From Anaerolineales bacterium (GTDB lineage: Bacteria; Chloroflexota; Anaerolineae; Anaerolineales; RBG-16-64-43), in assembly GCA_016928575.1 (NCBI GenBank), contig JAFGKK010000087.1, positions 1 to 55,902 on the forward strand: a DNA stretch of 55,902 bases. Direction: 5' to 3'. The position numbers and the translations under genes were made by a program. Below the pieces are notes generated by a model. It saw nothing but the letters and a program-made list of their open reading frames with translations. It made no database searches and was not told the DNA's origin. Positions 1 through 8,870 of this stretch are shown here, one piece after another; position 1 is the first letter of the stretch; each line of letters opens with the position of its first letter.

Positions 1-317
1 CTGCTATGTAAAACACTAAATCTGCGAAAAGGACTCGCTGGTTTTACGGCAATTCCCGAAATTTGCTTTACTCGTGCAACAGGCTCTATTATAGTTTTTT
101 TCCGCACATTCATGCCTGATCCTTTTCCCCGGCCCGAATCTTCTCCCCTTCGCCCGGCGGAGACCGGGGGAAGCGAAGCCGGGAATGGGGTCTGGGACGG
201 AGGGGGGAGCTGGTTCGAGCAACCGCAAGGAATTTACCATCTTCGCCGGAGCGGAGGGGCGCAGGAACCGGCCCCCGGCGAACCGCCGGGGGCCGGTTCC
301 TGCTGAAGCTTCCACGC
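1..317. other. intergenic, no gene recognised
   Basis: No reading frame in this stretch looks like a protein. The first 120 bases are AT-richer than the rest and carry a TATAAT-like hexamer on the minus strand (positions 94 to 89) without a clear -35 partner, so a leftward promoter leaving the window is possible but unproven. The right part holds the long hairpin listed separately. Confidence 0.5.
261..303 (-). terminator. perfect 20-bp hairpin after the bactofilin-like gene
   Basis: Arms 261-280 and 284-303 are exact reverse complements with a 3-nt loop. The hairpin lies 14 bases beyond the stop codon of the minus-strand gene ending at 318, where a terminator is expected. No U-tract follows on the minus strand, so it is not a canonical intrinsic terminator; it may act as a 3'-end stabiliser or a U-less terminator. 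Confidence 0.6.
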
Positions 318-1727
318 TTACGCTTTCGCGCCGCGGGTCCGCCACCAGTCTCGGAAGATCATCCACAGCGCCCCAAGGCCGAAGAGGATTACGATGAAGC
401 TCACCAGGAAACCCAGCACCGGGATGGCATCGACGAAGACCATCACCAGGATGCCGAGCAGCAACGGCCAGAAGCAGCTGGCGGAGTAGTCCTTGCGGAA
501 CAGGCGCAGGATCAGGTCCCCTATCAGCAGGGCGACGACCAGTTTGCTGCCATACAACATGACCGCCAGGAAGACGGCGCCCGCCAGGCCGAGGGCCGAA
601 AAGCCGATTCCAAACACGGACGACATCAGCCCGAACAGGGTCACCACCCCGATCGCCAGCCCGAGCATCAGGATGATAATGCCGGTTATGATCCACGCGG
701 TCCATCCGCCGACCAGGACGACCCCTCCCCAGACCAGGGCGGGCAGCGGTTTGGCGCGCAGGGTTCCGACGGCCCGATTCAGGACTGAGGGGATCAGCCA
801 GACCGCCAGCGCCCCGAGCAGGACCAGGGTCAGCAGCTCGCGGATCACCCCGAAGACATAATTCATAAACATCGCGCCGAAGTCGATGACATGGATCTTC
901 GCGTTTTCTCGATCCTCGCCGGCTTTCGGGAAGTCCTCGCTCTTGCGGTAGTGGTAGACGACGCCGCCCTCGGGCGCGGCTTGGATTCCGGCCGACTGCG
1001 TGACCGCGCTGTGGTATTCCAATTTTCCGCCGATGGCGGCCTCCTCGGAAATGTGCAGGCCGGGAGGAAGGATCCGACCGGTGGATGTAAAAGGGGTGTA
1101 GATAAAGTACGCGTAATCCTCCGCGTCCTCGTCCGGCTCCCCGATGTCGACGATCACATCGCGGCCGACCTTGCCGTTCACCTCCAAGGCTCCCAGCGCC
1201 GCCTGCACGTCGCGTTTCACTTCGCCGTCCAGGATGGCCTGGTATCCGAGCAGGAAGGCGTCCCGTTCGACGATCGATCCGGCCGAGAGGGTGATGCTGA
1301 AGGCGCCCCCATAGAGGTTCCCGCCGACGGTCCCCTCCGGACCGAGGATGATGGTGTTGCCGCCGAGGAACAGGCTGTCTCTCACGCTGCCCTCGACGAT
1401 GATGTCCCCTCCCGCGGAGATGAGGTTGCCGTTCACCGCCCCGCTGATGCGGACCGTGGATCCGAAGGCCAAAACGTCGCCGTTGACGGTTCCGCGGATG
1501 AGGACGTCGGTTCCCATGGCGATCAGGTTGCCGTTGACCGTTCCGGCCATCTCCACCGATTCGTAAGCCAGGAACAGGTCGTCGTCGACCACCTCCCCCT
1601 CGCCGAAATATCCGTCGCGGTCGATCTCCAACGCCCGCGCGGGTTGCGCGTGGACGGCCGCCGCGGCCAGGACGAGCGCCGATGCGATCAGCACACGGAC
1701 CGCCGGGATGCGAGATTTGGCAATCAT
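318..1727 (-). CDS. bactofilin-like polymer-forming membrane protein with signal peptide
   Basis: 469 residues. A hydrophobic signal peptide (about 1-32, AQPARA-like cleavage site) is followed by about 180 residues of short repeats of the type 'VNGNLIAMGTDVLIRGTVNGD', the right-handed beta-helix pattern of polymer-forming bactofilin domains. After a linker, four or more hydrophobic segments (about 285-460) and a basic C-terminus place it in the membrane. Classical bactofilins are cytosolic and lack signal peptides, so this is an exported, membrane-anchored variant. The start is set by an AAGGAG-type site 8 bases before the ATG; an upstream in-frame extension overlaps the neighbour and is rejected. 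It starts 41 bases after the 1290-residue gene, so cotranscription is likely. Function unknown; a cell-envelope scaffold is an inference. Confidence 0.8.
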   Translation of the reverse strand: MIAKSRIPAVRVLIASALVLAAAAVHAQPARALEIDRDGYFGEGEVVDDDLFLAYESVEMAGTVNGNLIAMGTDVLIRGTVNGDVLAFGSTVRISGAVNGNLISAGGDIIVEGSVRDSLFLGGNTIILGPEGTVGGNLYGGAFSITLSAGSIVERDAFLLGYQAILDGEVKRDVQAALGALEVNGKVGRDVIVDIGEPDEDAEDYAYFIYTPFTSTGRILPPGLHISEEAAIGGKLEYHSAVTQSAGIQAAPEGGVVYHYRKSEDFPKAGEDRENAKIHVIDFGAMFMNYVFGVIRELLTLVLLGALAVWLIPSVLNRAVGTLRAKPLPALVWGGVVLVGGWTAWIITGIIILMLGLAIGVVTLFGLMSSVFGIGFSALGLAGAVFLAVMLYGSKLVVALLIGDLILRLFRKDYSASCFWPLLLGILVMVFVDAIPVLGFLVSFIVILFGLGALWMIFRDWWRTRGAKA

Positions 1728-1768
1728 GGTTTTCTCCTTTTCAATACCGTTTAACGAGCCCGGAATCC

Positions 1769-4700
1769 CTACCCCCGGTTTTTTTCCTCGTCCACCACCT
1801 GCCGCAGGGATTTGCTTTTCTCCACCCACATCCCCAGCAGGCCGAGTTTCCATCCATACGCTTCTCCGTAAGGCAGGTCCGGCCGCTGGACCACGGAGAA
1901 AATATCCCGCGCCGCAAGCCGCTGGAAGGCGCCGATAAGCTCCGTCCGGTCCGCCGCAACCCCGCGATGCGCGAGGCTGTCCGCCGCTTGGATCGGGGTG
2001 AGAATCGCCGCTCTTCCCGGCTGGCTCATGGCGAACAGCGCCAGCTTTTGGGCCGGAGTGGATTCCGTCCAAAGGTAGACAAAGTGGGCTTCCCCGGCGG
2101 TGAGAATTTCCTCCAGCGAGGCGTTCACGTCGGCCACGGTGAGGTAACTGCGGGTTAACCGGTTGTGCAGGTTGACCAGATTGTGGCAAACCAACTGCAG
2201 AAAGTACGGGTGTCCGGCGGTGACGCGCCAGATTTTTTCAAGCGCCAGATCGTCGTACTGCATCCCGCCGCCGGCCACGGGTTCCTGGATCAGCCGCATG
2301 GCTTCCTCGCGGCTGAGCAAGCCGATGTGGCGGTAGAGGCTGATGTTGAACAGGACGCTCCAATAATCCGACGCCAGTTCCTCCAGCCGGTGGGTGCCGC
2401 AGAAAACGACGCTTAGGTTCTCGGAATGCTGGATCAGGTGCCGCAGGAACGGGAACACCGCCGCATCCAGAGTCCCGCGCCGCACCGACGATTCCAATTC
2501 CTCGAATTCGTCCAGCAGGAGAAGCAGCGGGCGCGAGCCGAGACTCCGCCTCACCTCGGGCAGGAAATTCCGCTCAAAGAAGTACGTCGGATTCTCCGCG
2601 TACGCATCCAAACTCGGCGGAGCGACCGCCATCCCCCGGTCTTCCATCGCAAAGGCGATCTCCGAGGCGACCGAGTGGAGGAAGGCCGGCATGCCGGGAT
2701 CCAACCCGAGCGCCTGGCCATCCAGGTAGACCGGAAGAAAGCCCTCGCCCAAGCGCAGGGTGAGTTGTTTGAGCAGGGAGGATTTGCCCGTCCGGCGCTG
2801 GCCGATGAGAACCAGGTTGTTGCGGTGTGCGGCCGTCAGGTGCTCGCACAAGAAACCCATGACGTCTTCGCGGCCGAAGAACAGCGGCGATCCGGCGCGC
2901 AGCGGGGTGCCGACCACATAGGGATTCGGGATGGCGCGAAATTCGCGCGGGGTTTCCAGCAGTTGTACGGCGTCGGCGAAGCTTTCGCATTGGTCCGCTC
3001 CGCGCGGATCGGTGTAGCGGATTTCGAACAGCGCGCGGAAACGCCGCAAGCCGGAAGCGAGCCGGGGGCGGACCCGGAATTCCACCTGCGCGTCCTCTCC
3101 CGGGCCCAAATGTGCGAGCGCCGCCGCACCGTCGAGAACGGCGTATTCGCCGGAAGGCTGGAGGCGCACCTCGACCCGGACCGCCGCGCCGCGGCCGGCG
3201 TTGCGCAGGGAAAGCCCGAGGACGACCACGTCCTCCTGCCAGGTATGGCGGGTGAGCAGTTCGCAAACGATCTGCGCCCGCGAATGCAATTCGCCCATCG
3301 CCCCGGTGACCACCGCCATCCAGTGTTCGGCGATGCGGCGGATGACGGGACGGTCGGCCGCCCCGAGGGCGGAGTGGGCCGCGTGATGGAGCCTGCCCAG
3401 CCGTTCCATGGCGCCGGCAAGATAGGCGAGCTTATCCTGCGCGGTGTCGACCCGTTCGTACGCCTGGAGCGAATTCGAGGCCGCCTGCAGTTCGGCCAGC
3501 ATCGCCCGCAATCCGGTAAAGAACTCCTCCTCCGGCCCGGGTGGATCGGACGCGGCCGTCCAGCCGGCGATCTCCGAGACCGAACGCGCGGCTGCGGCGT
3601 TCAAGCAGGCGGAGTAGATTGCCAAACCCCGGACGGCGCCGGCCGGGGCGTTTCCAAGCTCTTGAAACTGGCGCAATTGGGCGGTGATTGTCCGCAGGGA
3701 GACCGGGAGCATCTCGGGGGAGTTGTGGCTTTCCAGCAAGTAGCTGAAGCCCTCCGCCAAGCGGGCGAGGCCGCCCGCCTTGGCGTTTTCCAGCGCGTTT
3801 GGAAGGTTGGCCACCAGCGCGGCGGAATCCGGGTTGTCGCGGGCCTCCTGGGTCAGCCGGTGGAACTCGGCCAGCGCTCCTTGCGGGTGGAGCAGGATTT
3901 GGTCGGCCGTCGCCTCCGCCCGGCCCAGCGGCGAATTCCAATGCTCGGCCAATTGGCGCTCAATCTCCGCCCGCTGGCGGGCTTCGGCCTGTTTCTCCTC
4001 GATCAATTGGGCGACGCGGATCGCGGTGCCGGCCTGATCGGCCAGTCCGAGCAGGAGCGACTGATCCTCGCGGGAATACTCCTCTCCGGAAAGCCGCGGC
4101 CCGAGGGCGAGGATGCCGACCAGGTCCTTGTGTCCGGTTCGCGGGGCGATCAGCGGGAGGAGCAGGGGGAAGGGCATCGCGCCGGATTTGGCGGCGATTC
4201 CTCCGCCTTCCAGCCGTTCGAGGATGTCCGGCCGCGGCGGAAGCGTGGGCGCCCCTTCCTCCGGCAATCCATGGGCGTGAGTCAGGGCGAACGATCCGCC
4301 CCCTTCGCGGAGGAACACCGCGCCGTATTGGATGTGCAGGAGCTGGGTGACGCGCAGCACCAGGGTCCGCTGCAATTCGTCGAGGTCGAACAGTGTCCGC
4401 AGTTCCCGTCCGAACTCGGTGAAGGCGAGGCGGAAATCCACCTTCTCCCGGTAGAAGCGCCGGTCGATGAAATCCTGCAGGCGGTCGCGCAGGGGGCGGA
4501 AGAGCGCGGCGATCGCCAGGGTGGACCCGACGATGACCAATTCCGAATTCTGGCCGGTGGCGGCGCGGACGATCGCCTGGAAGAAATAAATCCCAAACAG
4601 ATACAGCGCGCCGAGCAAACCGGTCAGGAGGGCGTAGACCAGCGTGCGGTTGATCAGCTGGTCCACGTCCCACAGCCGGTATCGCAGGACGGCGATCATC

Positions 4701-5641
4701 AGAAAAACCGGGACCAGAACCAAGGCGATCGAATACGCGGTTTGGCTGACGGCCTGGAAGACAAGGCGCAGACCGCCTGGCTCGCGAAGCGGGGGGGCGA
4801 AGGCCGGCAGGAGGTAATAGGCCAACGAAGCGGCCACCGCGATGGTCAGGCCGAACACCACAAGTTTGGTCTGCTGTTTTTCCTGCCGGTTGGAGGCATG
4901 CAGGTAGCGGTAGATCTGGGAGAAGGCGCCGGCGCCGAAGCCGCCGATCAGCATCGACAGAAGACCCAGAGTGCGGAATGCGGCCACCGCTTGGTCGATG
5001 AAATCGGCCGAGATGTCGGTTCCCAACAGCCAGGCGACGACCCGCAATCCGGTTTGGACCGGGGCCAGCCAGCTGACCGAACTCGCAGCGGCGGTGATCT
5101 CCGGAAGGACCAGCAGGGCGGTCAGCCAGATGCCGAGCCCGAACGCCAGCGAGCGGGTCCACGACGGAACAAACCGGCCGTCGGGAAAGAGGAAAACGGT
5201 CAGCGCCGCGGCGGCGATTCCGAAGATCTGCACCGGACGCGCCAGCCACGCGAACCCGGCGCTCGAAAGGAAGGGGAAAACGGTGGCGCCGAAGGTGATC
5301 AGCGCGAAGGATACGAGCAGGGCGGTGCCGTCGTCGCGCTTCGACCAGAAGATCACCAGCGCCGCCGTTCCGAAGGCTGACGCCACCAGGAGTTCCAAGA
5401 CCGCGAGAAAGACGCTGTAGGCGGCAGCCGGGATCCCGGCGTCGGCAAGAATTTTCAACTCCGACGCCGGAAGATCGGTCGCGATCCACCTCGAATGCGA
5501 GGCGACGGCGTACACCGCCATCGCCAAGAGGGCGGCCGCCACCAGAACCCAGGCCAGCCGGGCAACAAACAGCCGGCGGTCCGACGTCCGGGAGCCCGGG
5601 ATGATCAATTCCAGCCGCTTGCGCAAAGAAGAAATGTTCAT
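1769..5641 (-). CDS. membrane protein with GAF-like domain and C-terminal AAA/STAND-like ATPase
   Basis: 1290 residues. The N-terminal 370 residues hold about ten hydrophobic segments resembling the membrane sensor modules of some histidine kinases. A GAF-like domain follows (about 400-560), then a helical region, a beta-rich region (about 790-870) and an ATPase module beginning with the 'PNPYVVGTPL...FFGRE' entry motif, Walker A GQRRTGKSS near 949 and Walker B LLLLLDEFEE near 1042. No kinase or DNA-binding domain is seen. The ATPase resembles that of the neighbouring gene at 5892-7157. The ATG at 5641 has no good Shine-Dalgarno; a TATTCT hexamer ends 9 bases upstream, suggesting a leaderless start. 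A signal-sensing role is inference. Confidence 0.8.
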   Translation of the reverse strand: MNISSLRKRLELIIPGSRTSDRRLFVARLAWVLVAAALLAMAVYAVASHSRWIATDLPASELKILADAGIPAAAYSVFLAVLELLVASAFGTAALVIFWSKRDDGTALLVSFALITFGATVFPFLSSAGFAWLARPVQIFGIAAAALTVFLFPDGRFVPSWTRSLAFGLGIWLTALLVLPEITAAASSVSWLAPVQTGLRVVAWLLGTDISADFIDQAVAAFRTLGLLSMLIGGFGAGAFSQIYRYLHASNRQEKQQTKLVVFGLTIAVAASLAYYLLPAFAPPLREPGGLRLVFQAVSQTAYSIALVLVPVFLMIAVLRYRLWDVDQLINRTLVYALLTGLLGALYLFGIYFFQAIVRAATGQNSELVIVGSTLAIAALFRPLRDRLQDFIDRRFYREKVDFRLAFTEFGRELRTLFDLDELQRTLVLRVTQLLHIQYGAVFLREGGGSFALTHAHGLPEEGAPTLPPRPDILERLEGGGIAAKSGAMPFPLLLPLIAPRTGHKDLVGILALGPRLSGEEYSREDQSLLLGLADQAGTAIRVAQLIEEKQAEARQRAEIERQLAEHWNSPLGRAEATADQILLHPQGALAEFHRLTQEARDNPDSAALVANLPNALENAKAGGLARLAEGFSYLLESHNSPEMLPVSLRTITAQLRQFQELGNAPAGAVRGLAIYSACLNAAAARSVSEIAGWTAASDPPGPEEEFFTGLRAMLAELQAASNSLQAYERVDTAQDKLAYLAGAMERLGRLHHAAHSALGAADRPVIRRIAEHWMAVVTGAMGELHSRAQIVCELLTRHTWQEDVVVLGLSLRNAGRGAAVRVEVRLQPSGEYAVLDGAAALAHLGPGEDAQVEFRVRPRLASGLRRFRALFEIRYTDPRGADQCESFADAVQLLETPREFRAIPNPYVVGTPLRAGSPLFFGREDVMGFLCEHLTAAHRNNLVLIGQRRTGKSSLLKQLTLRLGEGFLPVYLDGQALGLDPGMPAFLHSVASEIAFAMEDRGMAVAPPSLDAYAENPTYFFERNFLPEVRRSLGSRPLLLLLDEFEELESSVRRGTLDAAVFPFLRHLIQHSENLSVVFCGTHRLEELASDYWSVLFNISLYRHIGLLSREEAMRLIQEPVAGGGMQYDDLALEKIWRVTAGHPYFLQLVCHNLVNLHNRLTRSYLTVADVNASLEEILTAGEAHFVYLWTESTPAQKLALFAMSQPGRAAILTPIQAADSLAHRGVAADRTELIGAFQRLAARDIFSVVQRPDLPYGEAYGWKLGLLGMWVEKSKSLRQVVDEEKNRG

Positions 5642-5891
5642 CTCGGTTAAAGAATATCCGGGGATCGGTTTCTCCGGTAGGTGGAGGGCGGGGGCGTTGT
5701 GTGCCGATTTCGGGTCAGTTGCGGGACGGGCGCGGGAGGTGACCGGAATGCCCCGGCGGGACGGAAAAGGGAACGACGATCCAAAAAGCCGTCAAGCCGC
5801 CGTGGTTTCGGCCGGCGTCCAGAAACCGGTCGGGCGCTTTCCGTGCCGAAGCCCTCGGTGTGCGCTCCAACCCATCGCGAGGGACGGGAAG

Positions 5892-7157
5892 TCAATCCAA
5901 TGCCAGCAAGTAGCCTTGACCGCGCCGATTGACCAACAATTCCCCGGCGCTTCCCAGGGCGTTGCGCAGCTTCTTGACGACGCCGCGGGCCCGTTCAGGG
6001 TCCAACGTCTTCTCCCCGGGCCACAGGGCGGCTTCGATGTCCTGCGGAGCCAGCACGCGGCCGGGTTTCTCGAGAAAAACCTTCAGCAAGGAAAACTCGG
6101 TCGGCGTGAGATGGACCGCCTTTCCGGAGACGGTCGCCAGACTCCGCCGCAGGTCGATCAGGAAGGGGCCGCCTTGCAGCAGGCCGGGAACCGCCTGGCG
6201 GCGGACGAATTGTTCGAGCACCGTGCCGACGTACTTCCCGCCGCAGACCAAACCGGCCTCCGCCAATCCGGGACTTTCCCCGCCGGTCATCGGCAAAGCC
6301 GCCAGCGCATACCGGTCCTCCTCCCCCAGCTCGCTCCAGTAATATTGCAGGTGGGGTTCCAAATCGGCGAGCATCTGCTGGCGGATTGCGGGAATCGCTT
6401 CCGGAGGAACCTCGCCGGAAGAGTCCGCGGATTCGAACGCGCGGTAGCCCGCCACTTGAAGGAACAGCGGGTGAGTCCCCGCGAGCGAGAGGATCGGATC
6501 GAGGGAGCGGTCCGCGTACGGTTTGCCGGCTTTGGCGGAAAGGGTTTGAAGCATTTCGCGCGCTTCCCTCTCCTCCATCAAGCCGAGGCTCATGGGCGCG
6601 AAAAAATTAAAGAACGGGGACGAAAGCGTTTCCGGATTGACCCGTCCCAGTCTCCACAAAGGGTTTTTTGAGGCGGTGACGAAACGGACCGGATACTGGG
6701 CCGCCAGACCCCGCAAACGGTTGAACAGTGCGGTGCCGAACCGCGGATTCGACGCGACCAATTCGAATTCATCCAGCAGGATAACCAGGCTGCGGCGGCC
6801 GCCGGAGAATTCGCGCCGGATGCTTTCCAGAAAATCCGCGTACGGAACGCCGCCGGATCCTCCGTCGAGGGAGCGGCGGACGGCGCCGTAAAAATCCGCT
6901 TCTCCCAAACCGTCGAGGGTTCCGCCGTCAAGGAGCAGGAATTCCATGCGCTCCGGCGGGCATTCGTGCGCGGCGGCGACCGCCGGATTCGAGGCGTGCA
7001 TCAGCAGCGACGTTTTGCCGATCCGCCGCGGTCCGGAAATCGAAACGCTTTGCCCTTTGCGCAGAAGGTCGAAAAGGTAGGCCAGCTCCCGTTTGCGGCC
7101 GAAGAAGAATTCCGGACGGGATACCGGACCGCGGTGGTAGAAGGGGTTGTCGGCCAT
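5892..7157 (-). CDS. ATPase fused to C-terminal OmpR-type winged-helix DNA-binding domain
   Basis: 421 residues. The N-terminus has the 'NPFYHRGPV...FFGRKREL' entry motif of ATPases related to AAA_16/STAND proteins, Walker A GPRRIGKTS near residue 45 and Walker B LVILLDEFE near 125. The last 95 residues fit an OmpR/PhoB-type winged helix (TPTEFSLLKVFLEKPGRVL, then VVKKLRNAL and a GQGYLL wing). There is no receiver domain, so activation would depend on nucleotide or partner binding. The chosen ATG lies 9 bases after an extended -10 (TGCTACAAT) and lacks a Shine-Dalgarno, suggesting a leaderless mRNA; ten extra upstream codons are possible. It precedes the membrane GAF-ATPase by 250 bases on the same strand; a sensor/regulator pair is inferred. 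Confidence 0.78.
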   Translation of the reverse strand: MADNPFYHRGPVSRPEFFFGRKRELAYLFDLLRKGQSVSISGPRRIGKTSLLMHASNPAVAAAHECPPERMEFLLLDGGTLDGLGEADFYGAVRRSLDGGSGGVPYADFLESIRREFSGGRRSLVILLDEFELVASNPRFGTALFNRLRGLAAQYPVRFVTASKNPLWRLGRVNPETLSSPFFNFFAPMSLGLMEEREAREMLQTLSAKAGKPYADRSLDPILSLAGTHPLFLQVAGYRAFESADSSGEVPPEAIPAIRQQMLADLEPHLQYYWSELGEEDRYALAALPMTGGESPGLAEAGLVCGGKYVGTVLEQFVRRQAVPGLLQGGPFLIDLRRSLATVSGKAVHLTPTEFSLLKVFLEKPGRVLAPQDIEAALWPGEKTLDPERARGVVKKLRNALGSAGELLVNRRGQGYLLALD

Positions 7158-7553
7158 CTCGGGGATATTGTAGCACGGGCGGACCACGGGCGATTCCCGC
7201 CCACGCTCCCCCGCCGGAATGCCCGCCGCCGGCGTTTAACCCGCGGCCATTAGGTTCGAGATGCACGGCGAAGAGCGATGAAGGAGGAACGATCCCGTTT
7301 CGCTTTTGCGGGAAGTTGGGCGGGCGGCCGACGGTAATTATTCTCCGGCGTGAATTCGATCGGTGGAGGAAGCATTCCCCCGGTCGGTAGTCCTTTTTGC
7401 CAAGCGGGGTTAAAATTGCGCCGCGATCGCCAAGCAGAGGGTTGAAAATGCGATGGAAGATGGTCGGCCCGATCTAAGCCGGGGCGGGGCTCGGCCGGCT
7501 TGTTCCACGGCCTGCGGCAAGCAATGCTTATTATAGGAAGCGCGGGAGGGCTT
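7158..7553. promoter_or_regulatory. divergent intergenic region, extended -10 at 7167-7175
   Basis: This 396-base region separates a minus-strand regulator from a plus-strand lipoprotein gene. On the minus strand TGC-TACAAT ends 9 bases before the regulator ATG, an extended -10 promoter without a clear -35. On the plus strand TATTAT at 7529-7534 and GGGAGGG at 7544-7550 precede the lipoprotein ATG, but no convincing -35 is seen. Nothing else is recognised here. Confidence 0.5.
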
Positions 7554-8870
7554 ATGCGGGTTTTCCGGCGGGGACGTCTGGCCGGCATCGGGGCGGTTTT
7601 GGCGGTCATCCTGGCGGCATGCGGACAAAGCGCCGGCGACGGCGGGGCTGTCACGCCGATGGAATCCCCCACGCAATGGCAGCTGCCGCCGGCCTTCACG
7701 CCGACCCTCAGCGCAACGGCGACCCTCGAACCGCAGGCGGAGCCCTCGGCAACCCTAACCGCGCCGCCCGCCCCGGCGATGACGTTCCGGCCCCTCGCGG
7801 CCGGGTGGAACCATACCTGCGCCGTCACCGCCGAGGGGGGAGTGATGTGCTGGGGAAGAAACGATAACGGCCAGTTGGGAGACGGCTCCCGGACCAATCG
7901 AAACCGGCCGGTCGGCGTGAAGGGCCCAACGGTCCTTGCCGTGGCGGTCACCGCCGGATGGGGCCACACATGCGTCCTAACCGAGGACGGCGGCGTCCTG
8001 TGCTGGGGCCGCAACAAGTACGGCCAACTTGGCGATGGGACGAACCAGCGCAGCAGCGAGCCGGTGGCCGTATCCGGGTTGGATTCCGGCGTCGTCGCGA
8101 TTGCGGCCGGAGATGACCACACCTGCGCGCTGACCGCTTCGGGCGGCGTGCAATGCTGGGGGTTGAACGAATCTGGCCAACTCGGCGACGGCACGACCGA
8201 ATCGCGGAATACCCCCGTCGACGTTCCGGCGCTCAAGGATGGCGCGGCGTTCATTGCGGCCGGGACGGCCCACACCTGCGCCGGGACTCTCCGCGGGGAG
8301 GTGATGTGCTGGGGGAACAACGAACTGGGGCAGTTGGGCGACCGCTCGGAAAGAACCGCCTGGTACGCTCCGGCGCCCGTTGTCAACCTCTCCGGAGGCG
8401 TCGCCGCGCTGGCCGCCAAAGGCGGACACGCGTGCGTCCTGACCGAAGCGGGCGGTATTCTGTGCTGGGGGCAGAATGCGTACGGGCAACTCGGCGATGG
8501 AACCAAGCAAAACCAATCCGCCCCGGTGAACGTCGCCGGCTTCGACGGTGCGGCGGCGGGCCTCGCGGCCGGATGGAGCCAGACCTGCGCGTTTTCCGCG
8601 GACGGCGTCCTGAGGTGTTGGGGGTGGAATTTCTACGGCCAGTTGGGCGATGACTCCGTCGTCAGCCGGCTTCAACCGGTGGAGGTGAAGGGCATCACCG
8701 GCAAGGTCGCCGCAGTCGACGGCGGCGGAGGGCACACCTGCGCGCTGACGGACGACGGCGCCGTGCATTGCTGGGGATTCAACGAAAGCGGTCAGCTGGG
8801 CGATAAAACCAACCAGGATCGCCTGCTTCCGGCAATCGTAAGCGGAATCACCGCCGAAGTGAAATCCTGA
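7554..8870 (+). CDS. RCC1-repeat (BNR-like) beta-propeller lipoprotein
   Basis: 438 residues. The N-terminus has an RRGR n-region, a hydrophobic core and lipobox LAAC, so the mature protein is probably lipid-anchored outside the membrane. A Thr/Pro/Ala-rich spacer leads into seven repeats of about 50 residues with the signature 'HTCAVT..GGVMCWGRNDNGQLGDG', typical of bacterial RCC1 repeats that fold as a seven-bladed propeller. Each repeat carries a Cys in 'HTC' and another in 'CWG', so within-blade disulfides are likely in the extracytoplasmic protein. The start is set by GGGAGGG three bases before the ATG; an earlier in-frame ATG at 7500 would spoil the signal peptide. Binding partner unknown. 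Confidence 0.85.
   Translation: MRVFRRGRLAGIGAVLAVILAACGQSAGDGGAVTPMESPTQWQLPPAFTPTLSATATLEPQAEPSATLTAPPAPAMTFRPLAAGWNHTCAVTAEGGVMCWGRNDNGQLGDGSRTNRNRPVGVKGPTVLAVAVTAGWGHTCVLTEDGGVLCWGRNKYGQLGDGTNQRSSEPVAVSGLDSGVVAIAAGDDHTCALTASGGVQCWGLNESGQLGDGTTESRNTPVDVPALKDGAAFIAAGTAHTCAGTLRGEVMCWGNNELGQLGDRSERTAWYAPAPVVNLSGGVAALAAKGGHACVLTEAGGILCWGQNAYGQLGDGTKQNQSAPVNVAGFDGAAAGLAAGWSQTCAFSADGVLRCWGWNFYGQLGDDSVVSRLQPVEVKGITGKVAAVDGGGGHTCALTDDGAVHCWGFNESGQLGDKTNQDRLLPAIVSGITAEVKS

Noticed and set aside
2426-5380. 984-codon open frame antisense to the GAF-ATPase gene
   Set aside because: Arg/Gln/Gly-rich translation without domains; a mirror effect of GC-rich codon use in the opposite gene.
7245-7265. GGTTCGAG as a tRNA T-arm
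   Set aside because: No acceptor, D or anticodon stems can be formed around it.
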